From Burkholderia sp. OK233 (GTDB lineage Bacteria; Pseudomonadota; Gammaproteobacteria; Burkholderiales; Burkholderiaceae): a stretch of 64,000 bases of DNA. Location: the NCBI RefSeq assembly GCF_900230185.1, contig NZ_OCSR01000002.1:3534001-3598000 (forward strand), in the 5' to 3' direction. Of this stretch, positions 1 through 8,321 are shown piece after piece. The position numbers were made by a program, and so were the translations under genes. Every line of letters begins with the position of its first letter. The stretch's first letter is position 1. Under the pieces are notes generated by a model, which saw only the letters and a list, made by a program, of their open reading frames with translations, was not told the origin of the DNA and made no database searches.

Positions 1-1
1 T

Positions 2-529
2 TATGTAACCACGAAAATCGTTTCAACTCTCAACGAACTGCTTTCGGTGTACATTCGCTTTGTCGCGGTAGATCTCGCCACGAATGACCTACCTTCGACA
101 GTTCAATCACCCGTCTTGGCTATATCATCATCAACAGTAGAGCGGGCGCTCGAAGATGCTGAGCAGCTTCTGTCATCGGGCCAAGGTGCTTCAAGCGCGA
201 TAGACCGAGCGCATACCGCTTTGCATGGATATCTGATCGCAGTCGCGCAGTCCGCCGCCATTGAGGTCGAACCGAATGAGAAAATCACAGCAATTTTTAA
301 GCGCGTTCGGGAAGGACACCCCAAATTGAACTACATCGGGCCACGAGAGACTGAACTTGGGCTAGTGCTCAAGGCGGCGGCAACCATCATCGATTCAATC
401 AACACGGTACGCAACAACGCGAGCGTCGCGCATCCGAACGTGGAAGTCGTGCCAGAACCTGAGGCGATGTTCCTCATAAACATGATTCGTTCGATGTTGC
501 ACTACATCGAGATGAAGCTCAAAAGTTGA
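2..529 (+). CDS. Abi_C (abortive infection C-terminal, HEPN-like) protein, 5' partial
   Basis: The reading frame is open from base 2, so the gene begins before the window; the GTG at 47 is only the first start-like codon inside it. The visible ~175 residues match the abortive infection C-terminal family (Abi_C, PF14355): an AH-x-ALHGYL segment, then VRNNASVAHP near the C-terminus. That last motif has the R-x6-H spacing of HEPN RNase-type domains. The family is known from phage-exclusion proteins, where it probably acts as an RNA-cleaving or regulatory helical domain. It is the first visible gene of a long plus-strand array; the next gene follows after 14 bases. Confidence 0.75.
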   Translation, partial: YVTTKIVSTLNELLSVYIRFVAVDLATNDLPSTVQSPVLAISSSTVERALEDAEQLLSSGQGASSAIDRAHTALHGYLIAVAQSAAIEVEPNEKITAIFKRVREGHPKLNYIGPRETELGLVLKAAATIIDSINTVRNNASVAHPNVEVVPEPEAMFLINMIRSMLHYIEMKLKS

Positions 530-543
530 TTGGAGTACAGAAC

Positions 544-1350
544 ATGGTCTTACCCGACTACCTCGCCGATGTCGCGAACGAGATGAAGCGCAAATCCGCC
601 GCAATCAGGCGGGACTTTGCGAAGCATCGGCTCTCGGCCGGAGAGAACCGCGAGTCGCTGGTCAGCGACTTTCTCACTGACCATTTGCCGCGGCGTTTTG
701 AGGTCAGCTCCGGCATGGTCATCTCGCATAACGGCTCCTTTTCTAACCAAGCCGATCTGGTTGTAGTCGACGCGCTGAACAACTCTCCGTTGTATCGCAG
801 TTCCGCCAACAAGTTGTGGCCGGTCGAGTCGGTTCTCGCTCTCTTTGAAGTGAAGACGTCGCTGGTTCCAGGAGAACTACGAGACTCCATCGAGAAGGGC
901 CGACGGTTCAAGACACTCAACAGGCGATTCTTCAACCCGGGGGGCGGCCAGCGCATTGCTGATTCCTTGTTCGTCATCTGGGCGTTTGATTGTCCCGAAC
1001 CGGAAACGCTAAAAAGAAACCTTTTGCAGGAACTGGCTGTCGTTCCGCGGAACGAGCAACCTGACTTTGTTATTGTCCCGGATCGGGTGGCGGTTCGGGG
1101 TGGTTCCTACTTGGAGCTATCTACTCTCGGTCTACCCACGAGTGTGCACCGCTTACAGCTACAGCAACAATACGGGCCGAACGCCGAAAAGCTCCTACTC
1201 CCCGTTTCGATTCAGGTCGGCGATACCGGAGAGAATTCTTTGATGGCATGGTACGTATGGTTTTACTCATGGTTGATGCAAGCAGGAGATCGTTCCGCTA
1301 CGCTGGTGGACTACTTGCCTCCGGGCCAAGAATACGGACGCATCGTGTAG
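544..1350 (+). CDS. DUF6602-family, nuclease-like protein
   Basis: This 268-residue protein matches the DUF6602 pattern: GENRES near residue 34, FEVSSGMVI, then SNQADLVVVD and VLALFEVKTSL. D71 followed by E102-x-K104 fits a PD-(D/E)xK nuclease core, so a DNA-cleaving role is inferred, not shown. I chose the ATG at 544 because a GGAG lies 8 bases upstream; an in-frame TTG at 526 overlaps the previous gene and is less likely. It lies 14 bases after the Abi_C-like gene and probably shares its transcript. DUF6602 proteins recur in defence neighbourhoods, which agrees with the context. Confidence 0.7.
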   Translation: MVLPDYLADVANEMKRKSAAIRRDFAKHRLSAGENRESLVSDFLTDHLPRRFEVSSGMVISHNGSFSNQADLVVVDALNNSPLYRSSANKLWPVESVLALFEVKTSLVPGELRDSIEKGRRFKTLNRRFFNPGGGQRIADSLFVIWAFDCPEPETLKRNLLQELAVVPRNEQPDFVIVPDRVAVRGGSYLELSTLGLPTSVHRLQLQQQYGPNAEKLLLPVSIQVGDTGENSLMAWYVWFYSWLMQAGDRSATLVDYLPPGQEYGRIV

Positions 1351-1398
1351 CTGGCTAACTGCTGCAAGCAGAGAGATATGAAATTGAGAGAAAACAAT

Positions 1399-1593
1399 AT
1401 GCAAGTTGAAGTCGCAGTCGATGGCCGAACATATGTCGCAGAGGTTCACGAGGTCGATGGTGCTGTCACGGTTATCACGGACGCTGAAGGTATAGAAACG
1501 ACTACGATCGGTGGCAGCAGCGTCAAGTCGATCGCGCGAACGATGCTCCTACGGATGGCTCGGACGGGCAAGGCCCAACCGAAGGCTCAGTGA
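1399..1593 (+). CDS. small hypothetical protein of the array
   Basis: A 64-residue protein of unknown function. The ATG at 1399 is preferred over one at 1378 because the bases before it, GAGAAAACAAT, resemble the GGAAAA motif before other starts in this array. It has short V-x-V strands, a TTTIGGSS turn and a C-terminal helix starting SIARTMLL. By eye the pattern resembles the 73-residue protein at 2672 (strands, GG turn, S-x-AR helix), so the two may belong to one small-fold family. That similarity is weak and needs a profile comparison. Confidence 0.5.
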   Translation: MQVEVAVDGRTYVAEVHEVDGAVTVITDAEGIETTTIGGSSVKSIARTMLLRMARTGKAQPKAQ

Positions 1594-1615
1594 TAACGGA
1601 AAACGGGGCAATGGC

Positions 1616-2605
1616 ATGAGCAGCATCGAAACAGACGGCTTTCTGTCTGGGGCCGCCGAGGACTTCCGGGTACTCACGCGCGCGCGGTTTGCCAATCTCC
1701 TGCGCGACTGTGAGGCCGTTTCGCGTCGCGCAACTACCCAGGTGTTTGAAGAGGAGATCGTGTTTCCCACGGTGCTGCGCATCACCGCGGCCTCTCTTTG
1801 GGCCCGCTGCGTGAGCGCCTGCCAGGGAGCGATCCTGTCTGCGGAGCGAGGCATGGGCGTGGAAGCTTTGGCGCTCCTGCGCACCGCCTACGAATACCTT
1901 TTTTTCAGCGCAGCTTTGCTCAGGCAACCGGCAGTGATTTCGCGCCTTGCCGCGGAAGACACGAACCAGCGTATCCGGCAGGTGTCCGCTATGCTCCGGG
2001 ATGCGCAGACGCTGGCGGCGCTGACGGACGAAAGTCGTGAGCAACTAGAGGCGTACTTGCGGAACACGCCAGCCGCAGCGATGGGCATCAGTGCGTTTGA
2101 AGCCGCCGAGATTGCCGGCATGACGGGCGTCTATCACGGTGCATGGCGCACTTTCTCGCTGATGGCCGCGCATGCCACGCTCACGGCAGCGGGACATGCG
2201 TTCGGAACTAGCCTGCTTGATCTGCGGTTCGGGCCTTCATTCGATCACGTCGAGGCGGCGCTTGGTCTGGCGCGCGACGGCATCGGACTCGGACTTGGCG
2301 CGGTCATACCGCTCTACAGGGCTGAGCAACGCGCGCGGGATGTCTTGAAGAAGCTGCAGGCGGAAATCAATGGTGAAGGCAATGCCTGGCGATGGCCGCG
2401 CCGTCCAGACCGTTCGGCCAAGGCGCAGCGTGTAATCTCCCGGTGTGAAAAGCGTATCCTCGATCCCATCGTCAACCGGCCGGTAAAACCGGTGTGCAGT
2501 GGCGATGCGAAGAGTTGTGCGCTCTTTCAGGCGCCGCCCGTAGCGGGCATGCGGGATCGCCGGGTGTGTGCACGTGCAGGCTGTGGCCGCCGCAAGCCTG
2601 GGTAA
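1616..2605 (+). CDS. DUF5677-like helical protein
   Basis: The first ~250 residues form a helical protein with the pattern SAERGMGVEALALLRTAYEY followed by a hydrophobic helix, resembling DUF5677 proteins, which often occur beside defence genes and have no settled function. The ATG at 1616 is favoured; an AACGGAAAACGGGG segment sits just upstream. From about residue 250 on (from ~2365) the sequence turns Cys-, Arg- and Pro-rich and does not look like the rest, so the natural C-terminus may be lost and the frame may run through unrelated DNA. The family call is moderate and the tail is doubtful. Confidence 0.55.
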   Translation: MSSIETDGFLSGAAEDFRVLTRARFANLLRDCEAVSRRATTQVFEEEIVFPTVLRITAASLWARCVSACQGAILSAERGMGVEALALLRTAYEYLFFSAALLRQPAVISRLAAEDTNQRIRQVSAMLRDAQTLAALTDESREQLEAYLRNTPAAAMGISAFEAAEIAGMTGVYHGAWRTFSLMAAHATLTAAGHAFGTSLLDLRFGPSFDHVEAALGLARDGIGLGLGAVIPLYRAEQRARDVLKKLQAEINGEGNAWRWPRRPDRSAKAQRVISRCEKRILDPIVNRPVKPVCSGDAKSCALFQAPPVAGMRDRRVCARAGCGRRKPG

Positions 2606-2671
2606 GCGTCATGGCTGCGGCCCGGGTCGCGGCGTCGCGATAGACATCCTGGAAAACAGGAGGATCGGCAG

Positions 2672-2893
2672 ATGGCGAAGCGACAAAGCGCGCCCACTCA
2701 CTGGACCGACATTTCGATCACGATTGGAGGCGTTGAGGTGACCGGCTCATACAGCGTCGACATAACGGACTGGATGACAGTCCGGATGACGGGCGGTGGT
2801 ACGAAGAGCGCAAGGGGTGGCCCAGCCGCCGAAAGTGTCGCGCGCCTTATTTTGGGCGAGTTGTATGCCGAAGCGCACCAGGCGAAGAAATAG
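2672..2893 (+). CDS. small hypothetical protein of the array
   Basis: A 73-residue protein of unknown function. A GGAAAACAGGAGG segment precedes the ATG at 2672 and supplies a good ribosome site. The protein has strand-like ISITIGGVEV, then DWMTVRMTGGG and a helix ESVARLILGELYAEA. Its outline resembles the protein at 1399. The TAG stop is followed directly by GAAAGAAAAAA and the next ATG at 2905, so translation is probably coupled. Confidence 0.5.
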   Translation: MAKRQSAPTHWTDISITIGGVEVTGSYSVDITDWMTVRMTGGGTKSARGGPAAESVARLILGELYAEAHQAKK

Positions 2894-2904
2894 GAAAGAA
2901 AAAA

Positions 2905-3246
2905 ATGAAGCAGGGGCTGACGAGCACGCCACAACCAATAGCAATCGCACTTGCCATTGCGGGCCTCATCGTGGGCCTGATTGGGGCGTGGTATTGGCTG
3001 CGTTCGGCACGCGTACCACTAGCTTTGCCCGAAGGCGAGGCTTACGATCCAAACCTGATCGAACCGGTTGAACTGGAGCTCAAAGCGCTCACCTGGCATG
3101 TGGAGCAGTCTCGAGTGAATCAATCCACGTGGGAAGCGCAGGTCCGTGCGAGCAGGGAGATCGGGCGCTTGAACGCAATCGCCGCAGTGTTGACCGCGGT
3201 GGCCCTCGTGCTCAGCACAGTGTCGGCCGTGATCGCGGCCTCGTGA
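2905..3246 (+). CDS. two-TM small membrane protein, paralogue copy 1
   Basis: A 113-residue protein with an N-terminal membrane segment (IAIALAIAGLIVGLIGAWYWL, about residues 12-32), a soluble middle rich in Glu and Trp, and a C-terminal membrane segment (about 92-112). It is nearly the same as the protein at 6329-6670, with identical length and only scattered changes. Function unknown. Duplicated small membrane proteins in a tight array are reminiscent of immunity proteins, but no toxin is visible here, so that is only a hypothesis. Its TGA overlaps the ATG of a 15-codon frame that is also conserved in the second copy. Confidence 0.6.
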   Translation: MKQGLTSTPQPIAIALAIAGLIVGLIGAWYWLRSARVPLALPEGEAYDPNLIEPVELELKALTWHVEQSRVNQSTWEAQVRASREIGRLNAIAAVLTAVALVLSTVSAVIAAS

Positions 3247-3293
3247 TGAAGCGCGTATTGCGAGACGCAAAGAGTAGACCGACTGACTGCTAG
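3246..3293 (+). CDS. 15-codon micro-ORF coupled to the membrane gene, copy 1
   Basis: The stop of the upstream gene and this start share TGATG. The peptide reads MKRVLRDAKSRPTDC and ends in TAG, followed by GAGAATAA and the next ATG. The second membrane-protein copy is followed by an equally long frame, with the same TGATG overlap and the peptide MKRVLWGAESKLTID. Equal length, the same coupling and a shared MKRVL start suggest it is translated or has a regulatory role. It is too short to be certain. Confidence 0.35.
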   Translation: MKRVLRDAKSRPTDC

Positions 3294-3301
3294 GAGAATA
3301 A

Positions 3302-4012
3302 ATGACGTTGAGCTTTACTACCGATGCGGTGGTTGACGGCGAGCTTCAGTTCGCGGCCGGCATCTGGTTCGTCACACGGTCTCGACTACTGAAATGGGGA
3401 GGTAGGAAGCGACTGTTTTTCGCGCCGGGCGGAGTCGAAGCTGAATGCCTGAAGATCGATAAGGCGTTCGGCAGGGTGGCTTGCTGGACGACTTTTTCAA
3501 TCGGTGCCGAATATCTTCTGAAGGGGGCTTTGCTGGGCAACGGAATCGAGATTCGGGGCGCCAAGCCGATGGCGGCGCAGCCAAAGTATTCGGATATGGC
3601 GGCGTGGTGCAGTAAGGCGCGCCGGTACAAAGGGGATCCGAAACAACTAGAAACCACCGAATATGCAGACTATGGGGCTCTCACGCATCTGCTCCAAAAG
3701 TGGGTGCCGCTGATGATCGATCAGCACAAGCCAACCGCGTCCACCGATCCAGCGGAAACCGAGCGCTTTGAGGCGCAGGCCGACCTAATGTACGGCGCAT
3801 TTGTTCTCCTGACTCAGATGATTCGCAACCGCGATGCACATGCGTATGTACCCAACGTGCGTAACCAGCATGAAAATCTGCTCGTTGATATGTTTGTTCC
3901 TGCCTTCAACACCCTGGTGGATTGGATGCCCAAGACTCACGCCGAAATCAATGAAAGTTATCGAAAGCGCAAGACCTTAGTACAAGATTTGGTCCGGCCA
4001 ACGCTTCGGTAG
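3302..4012 (+). CDS. HEPN-like protein of unknown function
   Basis: A 236-residue helical protein with MIRNRDAHAYVPN near residue 178. RNRDAH has the R-x4-H pattern of HEPN ribonuclease domains, in the usual place after a long helix (MYGAFVLLTQ). Many HEPN proteins are RNases in toxin-antitoxin and abortive-infection systems; here the assignment rests on the motif and helical context only. A CTAGGAGAATAA segment precedes the ATG and gives a good ribosome site. No separate antitoxin is evident among the immediate neighbours. Confidence 0.5.
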   Translation: MTLSFTTDAVVDGELQFAAGIWFVTRSRLLKWGGRKRLFFAPGGVEAECLKIDKAFGRVACWTTFSIGAEYLLKGALLGNGIEIRGAKPMAAQPKYSDMAAWCSKARRYKGDPKQLETTEYADYGALTHLLQKWVPLMIDQHKPTASTDPAETERFEAQADLMYGAFVLLTQMIRNRDAHAYVPNVRNQHENLLVDMFVPAFNTLVDWMPKTHAEINESYRKRKTLVQDLVRPTLR

Positions 4013-4051
4013 TTGCCGGCTGCCGCGACAGCACGGATTTGATGCCATTGG

Positions 4052-4257
4052 GTGGTACCAATCGACGACGCGGAAAAGCTCGTCGAAGGGGTGGATACGG
4101 TGCGCAAGGCGCTGCGGGTTTTTGCGGCGTCCGACAAGGTAGATTTGATTTTGCGGATTGCCTGATCGAGCGGTCCGGGAACGTGGCCGTCTGCGAATAC
4201 ACGGCAACCTTCGATGTGACTGCATCGAAAGTCGCAGGAATGCAGTTGGTCAAGTAA
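4052..4257 (+). pseudogene. frameshifted remnant of a small gene
   Basis: Two short protein-like stretches lie in different frames. One starts at the GTG at 4052 and reads on to a TGA at 4163-4165, with PIDDAEKLVEGVDTVRKALR and a following helical segment. The other carries on in a shifted frame to 4257 and ends in ASKVAGMQLVK. Joined by one indel near 4150-4165 they would give a protein of about 68 residues. No family was recognised, and the reading as a single broken gene is an inference. Confidence 0.3.
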
Positions 4258-4298
4258 TCACGTCTCGAGCCGATATCAGGGAATGCGAGGACCAGAAA

Positions 4299-4589
4299 AT
4301 GGATGTGCTGTTTTCCGCCAATGCGGCGGTACAGGAAGTCATGCCGGCGGTGGTGCATCGTCACCGCGCCGCGGGCGTGCTCACGTGGGCGCTCCTGCAC
4401 AAGATTGAGGCGGAAGTGCTCGCGGAGGTGGCAGCGTCCGGCAAGCACAGCATGCGCATTCTAGACATGCTTCGTGCGCCTGCTGCGCTCGACTACCCGA
4501 AAGACGACCGGCCTGTGTCGTTCGAAGGCCATGATTTTGTACCAATTGTTTTCGGTGCGATTGATGACGCGTGGCGCCGGGTTCATTAA
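4299..4589 (+). CDS. 96-residue hypothetical protein, paralogue copy 1
   Basis: A 96-residue soluble protein of unknown function, starting MDVLFSANAAVQ and ending DDAWRRVH. A near-identical copy lies at 10248-10538. Similarity between the two begins at the GAAAATGG around the start codon and stops shortly after the stop codon, at ATCACGGAAAGCA. The duplicated unit is therefore one gene bounded on both sides by a GGAAA-type motif. The ribosome site is weak (AGGACCAGAAA). Confidence 0.6.
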   Translation: MDVLFSANAAVQEVMPAVVHRHRAAGVLTWALLHKIEAEVLAEVAASGKHSMRILDMLRAPAALDYPKDDRPVSFEGHDFVPIVFGAIDDAWRRVH

Positions 4590-4603
4590 TCACGGAAAGC
4601 AAA

Positions 4604-5304
4604 ATGGGATCTTGGGTAGACGTCGCAACTGTCATTTTGTCATCGGCAGCCGTCAGTGCTGCACTTTCCTGTGCGCTCGTCTGGCTCGCGCGGACTTGGA
4701 TCGGCGAGCGGCTACGGAGCGCGATTCAGGCTGAGTATGCGGCGAAGTTGGAGACACTCAAAGTTCAGATGAAAGCCGAGGCTGACACTCAGCTTGAATC
4801 GCACAAGGTCAAGCTCAAAGCACGAGGGGACGTTGAGCTCGAGAAGCTCCGCGCCGCGCTCGCTATCAGTGCTGCCGTACAAAGCACGAAATACGGGGGG
4901 GCTGGTGCAACGCCGCTTCGACGCGATCGCAGCTATACATGGACAATTGCTCCGGTTCCATCAGGCTGTACAGCAATTAGTTCAGGCCATCGAATTCTCG
5001 GGCGGACCGAGCAAAGAGGGATCGCGCTCGTGTGGTGGCGGACGCCTTTGAAGCGTTCGATGCTGCGTATCTTCTGCAGAGGATATTCCTGACGCAGAGG
5101 GCATCCGAACGGATCGACCAGATTCGGCAGTCGCTAGTGAGTAGCGCAAACCTGTTTAACTTGGTGATATCGCGACAGCAAAATATGGCCGAAAAGTGGA
5201 TCGAAATCGAGCAGCGTGTCTCGACGGAAGTTGCCTCAGCCATGGCAGAGCTCGAACGCGATTTGCGCGCATTGATGGGCGACGCCGAAGCGCAGACTAG
5301 TTGA
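4604..5304 (+). pseudogene. membrane-anchored coiled-coil protein with two frameshifts
   Basis: The first frame encodes a membrane segment (about residues 7-28) and a charged coiled coil (KLETLKVQMKAEADTQLESH). It shifts at the run of seven G near 4896-4902, where dropping one G gives KYGGLVQRRFDAIAAIHGQL. It shifts again at GAGGGATCG near 5020, where dropping one G gives SKEDRARVVADAFEAF, and then runs to 5304. Both repairs together give a continuous protein of 232 residues. The gene is either freshly inactivated or the two extra G are assembly errors. Function unknown. Confidence 0.6.
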
Positions 5305-5408
5305 CGCAGGAAAACGTTGGGCAGGCCATCACCCTAGCGGTGCTTCTTGTGATGTTGCCTACCTGCCGAAAGACCAGTTGAGAGGACGGCCACAGTCGTC
5401 CACGTGAA

Positions 5409-6314
5409 ATGGAACAGAAACCAAATACAGCCCAGCAGAAGGGACAGCCTTACACCGACAACCATTACGTTCCGAAATTTCTTCTGGATGAATGGTGTGT
5501 TCCGGACCCCAAGCGCGACGACGCACGTTTTTTGCATGCAATCGGGCACGGCTACGCAGGGCCGGCCATCGTGACGCGAGTACCAAGGCACGTTGCAAAC
5601 TCGCCATTCCTTTACGGCATTAAGCTAGAAGACGGCCACTTCACCACGCTTCTCGAATCGGGTTATTTCACGCCGAAGATCGATACTCGTGGTGCGGCGG
5701 CACATTCGAAGCTTGCGTCTGTCGGTGTCGACGGCCTGAGCGAGACGGAGCGCATGTGGTGGGCCAGGTTTCTCTGCGCGCAGATGATCCGGGTGCCCAG
5801 CATGGCAGAGAGGATGCACGAGTTGCTCAAGCACGATAGTGCGTTCGAAGGCGCTAGCGTGGAAAGCCTGAAGTATGGTCTCGATTCCGATGAAGAGGAG
5901 TTGATCGATGAGGTTGCTGAGAAAGTGGGGGAGAACGTAGTGATCCATGCGCCGGCGTGGTTCCCGGTTACCATCGCAGCCCTTGTCAGAACACGTCCGT
6001 TCCTCACAAGCCATTGGCTAGTTCGCGACATCCCCCCGCTGGGCAATGAGTTGCTCCTTAGCGACAATCCTTTCATTCTCAGTTCCCGCGCAGATGACGA
6101 AGACTTCATCTGCGCACTGCCACTTACACCGCGAAAACTTTTCATCGCTGCGTCTCCACAATCGGCTGCTGGCAAACTGAGTTCGGTCGAAATTTCGGAA
6201 CTGGTACGCGAGACGAACGAGTTCGTGGTGTCAAACGCGACGAAGTGGGTCTTCGCGACGGATGATCGATTGGCCGACTTCGTAACGAAGCATTTGCCTC
6301 TGGCGCAGCAATAG
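5409..6314 (+). CDS. DUF4238 domain protein
   Basis: A 301-residue protein with the DUF4238 signature near its start (DNHYVPKFLLDEW, about residues 17-29) and the later family pattern of an RMWWARFLCAQMIR helix and LLLSDNPF. DUF4238 proteins are widespread in accessory DNA and have no established activity. Between the previous gene and this start lie 104 bases holding a short hydrophobic frame (AITLAVLLVML) that may be the relic of another array gene. The start at 5409 has no strong ribosome site. Confidence 0.7.
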   Translation: MEQKPNTAQQKGQPYTDNHYVPKFLLDEWCVPDPKRDDARFLHAIGHGYAGPAIVTRVPRHVANSPFLYGIKLEDGHFTTLLESGYFTPKIDTRGAAAHSKLASVGVDGLSETERMWWARFLCAQMIRVPSMAERMHELLKHDSAFEGASVESLKYGLDSDEEELIDEVAEKVGENVVIHAPAWFPVTIAALVRTRPFLTSHWLVRDIPPLGNELLLSDNPFILSSRADDEDFICALPLTPRKLFIAASPQSAAGKLSSVEISELVRETNEFVVSNATKWVFATDDRLADFVTKHLPLAQQ

Positions 6315-6328
6315 TTCTCCTCGAAAAA

Positions 6329-6670
6329 ATGAAGCAAGGGCTGACATGCACGCCGCACCCGATCGCAGTCATACTCGCCATCGCGGGCCTCATAGTGGGC
6401 CTGATTGCGGCGTGGTACTGGCTACGCTCGGCACGCGTCCCACTAGATTTGCCCGAAGGCGAGACTTGCGATCCGAACTCGATCGAACCAGTGGAACTGG
6501 AACTAAAGGCGCTCACTTGGCACGTGGAGCAGATCCAAGCGAATCAAGCAACATGGGAAGCACAGGTCCGAATGAGCCGGAAGATAGGACGCTTGAACGC
6601 GATCGCTGCGGTTCTGACTGCGTTGGCCCTCGTGCTCAGCACAGCGTCGGCTGTGATCGGAGCCTCGTGA
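6329..6670 (+). CDS. two-TM small membrane protein, paralogue copy 2
   Basis: This has the same length and the same two membrane segments as the protein at 2905-3246. The central soluble part is conserved (VELELKALTWHVEQ), with scattered substitutions elsewhere. Only 14 bases separate it from the DUF4238 gene, whose stop is followed by TTCTCCTCGAAAAA. It is followed by the second copy of the coupled 15-codon frame. Divergence is modest, so the duplication is not brand new but both copies look intact. Confidence 0.6.
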   Translation: MKQGLTCTPHPIAVILAIAGLIVGLIAAWYWLRSARVPLDLPEGETCDPNSIEPVELELKALTWHVEQIQANQATWEAQVRMSRKIGRLNAIAAVLTALALVLSTASAVIGAS

Positions 6671-6717
6671 TGAAGCGCGTGCTCTGGGGCGCGGAGAGCA
6701 AACTGACCATCGACTAG
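6670..6717 (+). CDS. 15-codon micro-ORF coupled to the membrane gene, copy 2
   Basis: It starts in a TGATG overlap with the membrane gene, encodes MKRVLWGAESKLTID and stops at a TAG followed by GAAAACAC and the ATG at 6726. It matches the frame at 3246-3293 in length, coupling and N-terminal MKRVL. It may be a translated micropeptide, or a leader that sets the position of the next ribosome site. Confidence 0.35.
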   Translation: MKRVLWGAESKLTID

Positions 6718-6725
6718 GAAAACAC

Positions 6726-7079
6726 ATGAAGACGTACCCGATTCGCGTAGCACGGAGCAACTACCGAGGAACTGATTCAAAGAAGCGCGCCAAGGCAGTC
6801 GACCACAATCGTGATGCTGCACTTCTGGAGTCTTGCGCGAACGATCTTCTCCTGAAACAGATGGAGCCGGTGAGGTCGTATTTTTGGATGGAATTGGCTA
6901 ACGCCACAGGCCTCTCGTATCAACGGGTTGCTGAGTTGGGATACTCCATCGATTGCGGTAGCGGCGGCTTCACAGCGTGGCGTCATGATTTGAGCTATGA
7001 GGCGGCAATGGAAGCGTGCAGGGTGGGGAGCAGTCCGCAGGGTGTTGTTGCCGGCAATGCGGTGCGCGACGACGACTAG
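6726..7079 (+). CDS. hypothetical protein of the array
   Basis: A 117-residue soluble protein, unrecognised. The TAGGAAAACAC in front of the ATG serves as ribosome site. The N-terminus is basic (SKKRAKAVDHNRD); the middle has YFWMELANATGLSYQRVAEL, which could be a helix-turn-helix-like pair but lacks enough family context for a call. Its TAG stop is followed by GAACACGAAAACAGGA and the next gene. Confidence 0.45.
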   Translation: MKTYPIRVARSNYRGTDSKKRAKAVDHNRDAALLESCANDLLLKQMEPVRSYFWMELANATGLSYQRVAELGYSIDCGSGGFTAWRHDLSYEAAMEACRVGSSPQGVVAGNAVRDDD

Positions 7080-7099
7080 GAACACGAAAACAGGACCGT

Positions 7100-8041
7100 A
7101 TGAGCGAGCGCCAACAACGTCAGGCTGCAAGAGCGAGGAACAAGCGAGCGTTTGAGCTCAGAACAAGTACGAAGCGTGACGAGCAAGACCTAAAAGGGGC
7201 TCTGGAAAAAAAAGAAATCACGGAGCGTCAAGCAAAGAGCATCCGGAAATTTTGGGCAATAGCGGCAGAAATCCGGCAACGACCACCGTCCATTGCGGTG
7301 CAGGGCGACGCTGGGCAATACATTGGCGAGATGAAGCCGCTGGCTGGCTCGGGACGATGGGCGGCGTGGCGGTACGGGCTGGAGTATAAGAATGGACCTG
7401 TCATCCACGAAACCGAGCAGGCAGCACTTCGATATGTTAAGACTGGCGACAAGTTGAGCCCGGTCGAGGAACTGAAACCGCGGATTCGTGGCGACTACGG
7501 CCGATGGGTTTTGGTTGAGCTGTATTCGGGCCGATGGGCTCCAATTTGGCATGCCTGCTGCGACGATGAGGGGTACTGTCGACTCATACTCAGCGAAAAA
7601 TTTTTCGACGCTGACAACCCAAGCTTTCCGACGCCTCACGAAGCACTTGCCAAGATCGTTCAGGGATATGAAGAGGAAGCTGCAGAGGTCGGACAGTGGG
7701 TTTTGAGCGATGAAGCTCACGGTAACGACATAAGGCGAGCACGAAACGATATGACGAAGCGTCAAACTGCCATACGCGATTCGGAACACGCGGTCAAGAG
7801 AGCGCTTGGGAGCGCAAGCAAAGACCATTTGTTCGTGCAAATCGACGGTGCACTTATAGACGCTACTATGACCGTTACTACCGTACCTGCGGACGAAGTA
7901 GGTCCATCTCATCGAAAGTATCGCTACGATTTGTCCGACGGGCGGTCAATCGCTTACGGGTATTCAAAGCGGGAAGCATTGGACAGGCTTCTTGAGGTGG
8001 GGAAAGAGCGCGGTTGGGCGGTCTATCAGCGATTGGCATAG
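7100..8041 (+). CDS. hypothetical protein of the array
   Basis: A 313-residue protein with no recognised family. The first ~60 residues are basic and probably helical (RQQRQAARARNKRAFELR). Two later parts share an outline, G-x-Y followed by a strand-rich segment around GRWVLVELYSGRWAPIWHA and HRKYRYDLSDGRSIAYGYS, suggesting beta-rich domains. ACAGGACCGT gives a modest ribosome site for the ATG at 7100. Its stop codon forms the first bases of the 37-base hairpin repeat. Confidence 0.5.
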   Translation: MSERQQRQAARARNKRAFELRTSTKRDEQDLKGALEKKEITERQAKSIRKFWAIAAEIRQRPPSIAVQGDAGQYIGEMKPLAGSGRWAAWRYGLEYKNGPVIHETEQAALRYVKTGDKLSPVEELKPRIRGDYGRWVLVELYSGRWAPIWHACCDDEGYCRLILSEKFFDADNPSFPTPHEALAKIVQGYEEEAAEVGQWVLSDEAHGNDIRRARNDMTKRQTAIRDSEHAVKRALGSASKDHLFVQIDGALIDATMTVTTVPADEVGPSHRKYRYDLSDGRSIAYGYSKREALDRLLEVGKERGWAVYQRLA

Positions 8042-8075
8042 AAAAACTCCGCAAAGCGGTTTGAACAGGAAGACG
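8039..8075 (+). repeat. 37-base intergenic hairpin repeat, copy 1
   Basis: This copy matches the one at 10000-10036 at 34 of 37 positions. Each begins with the TAG stop of the upstream gene and contains CCGC-AAA-GCGG, a perfect 4-base stem extended by AAAC/GTTT, then TTGAACAGGAA before the next gene. It could serve as a ribosome-site cassette, a small RNA hairpin or a recombination boundary between array genes. Confidence 0.65.
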
Positions 8076-8081
8076 CGAATT

Positions 8082-8294
8082 ATGAGCCTAAAGGATGAAC
8101 TGGGGGTTGCCTCAGTCAATGAACTGCGCCACGTGCGCTCGCGCACGAAAGGCACGATGGGTCAGACGGAAATCGACGAGTATGAGGAGGTCACTCCGGA
8201 GGGCAAGGTGATCGCCAAGCACACCGTCACTGAACATACCAACCTGCGTGGCCTGGATACAACACGCTCCATCGCCAAGCAGGCTGTCGCCTAA
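8082..8294 (+). CDS. small hypothetical protein of the array
   Basis: A 70-residue charged, soluble protein of unknown function: helical start (MSLKDELGVASVNELRHV), then a strand-like middle (TEIDEYEEVTPEGKVIAKHT) and a short tail. It follows the first hairpin repeat, whose AACAGGAAG provides the ribosome site. It is 27 bases from the next gene. Confidence 0.45.
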   Translation: MSLKDELGVASVNELRHVRSRTKGTMGQTEIDEYEEVTPEGKVIAKHTVTEHTNLRGLDTTRSIAKQAVA

Positions 8295-8321
8295 CCAGCA
8301 CGCCAAACTCTAGGAAAAGCG

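Noticed and set aside
2400..2660. A minus-strand coding remnant opposite the end of the DUF5677-like gene
   Set aside because: A partly protein-like reading appears, but it needs a frame change and matches no family I can name.
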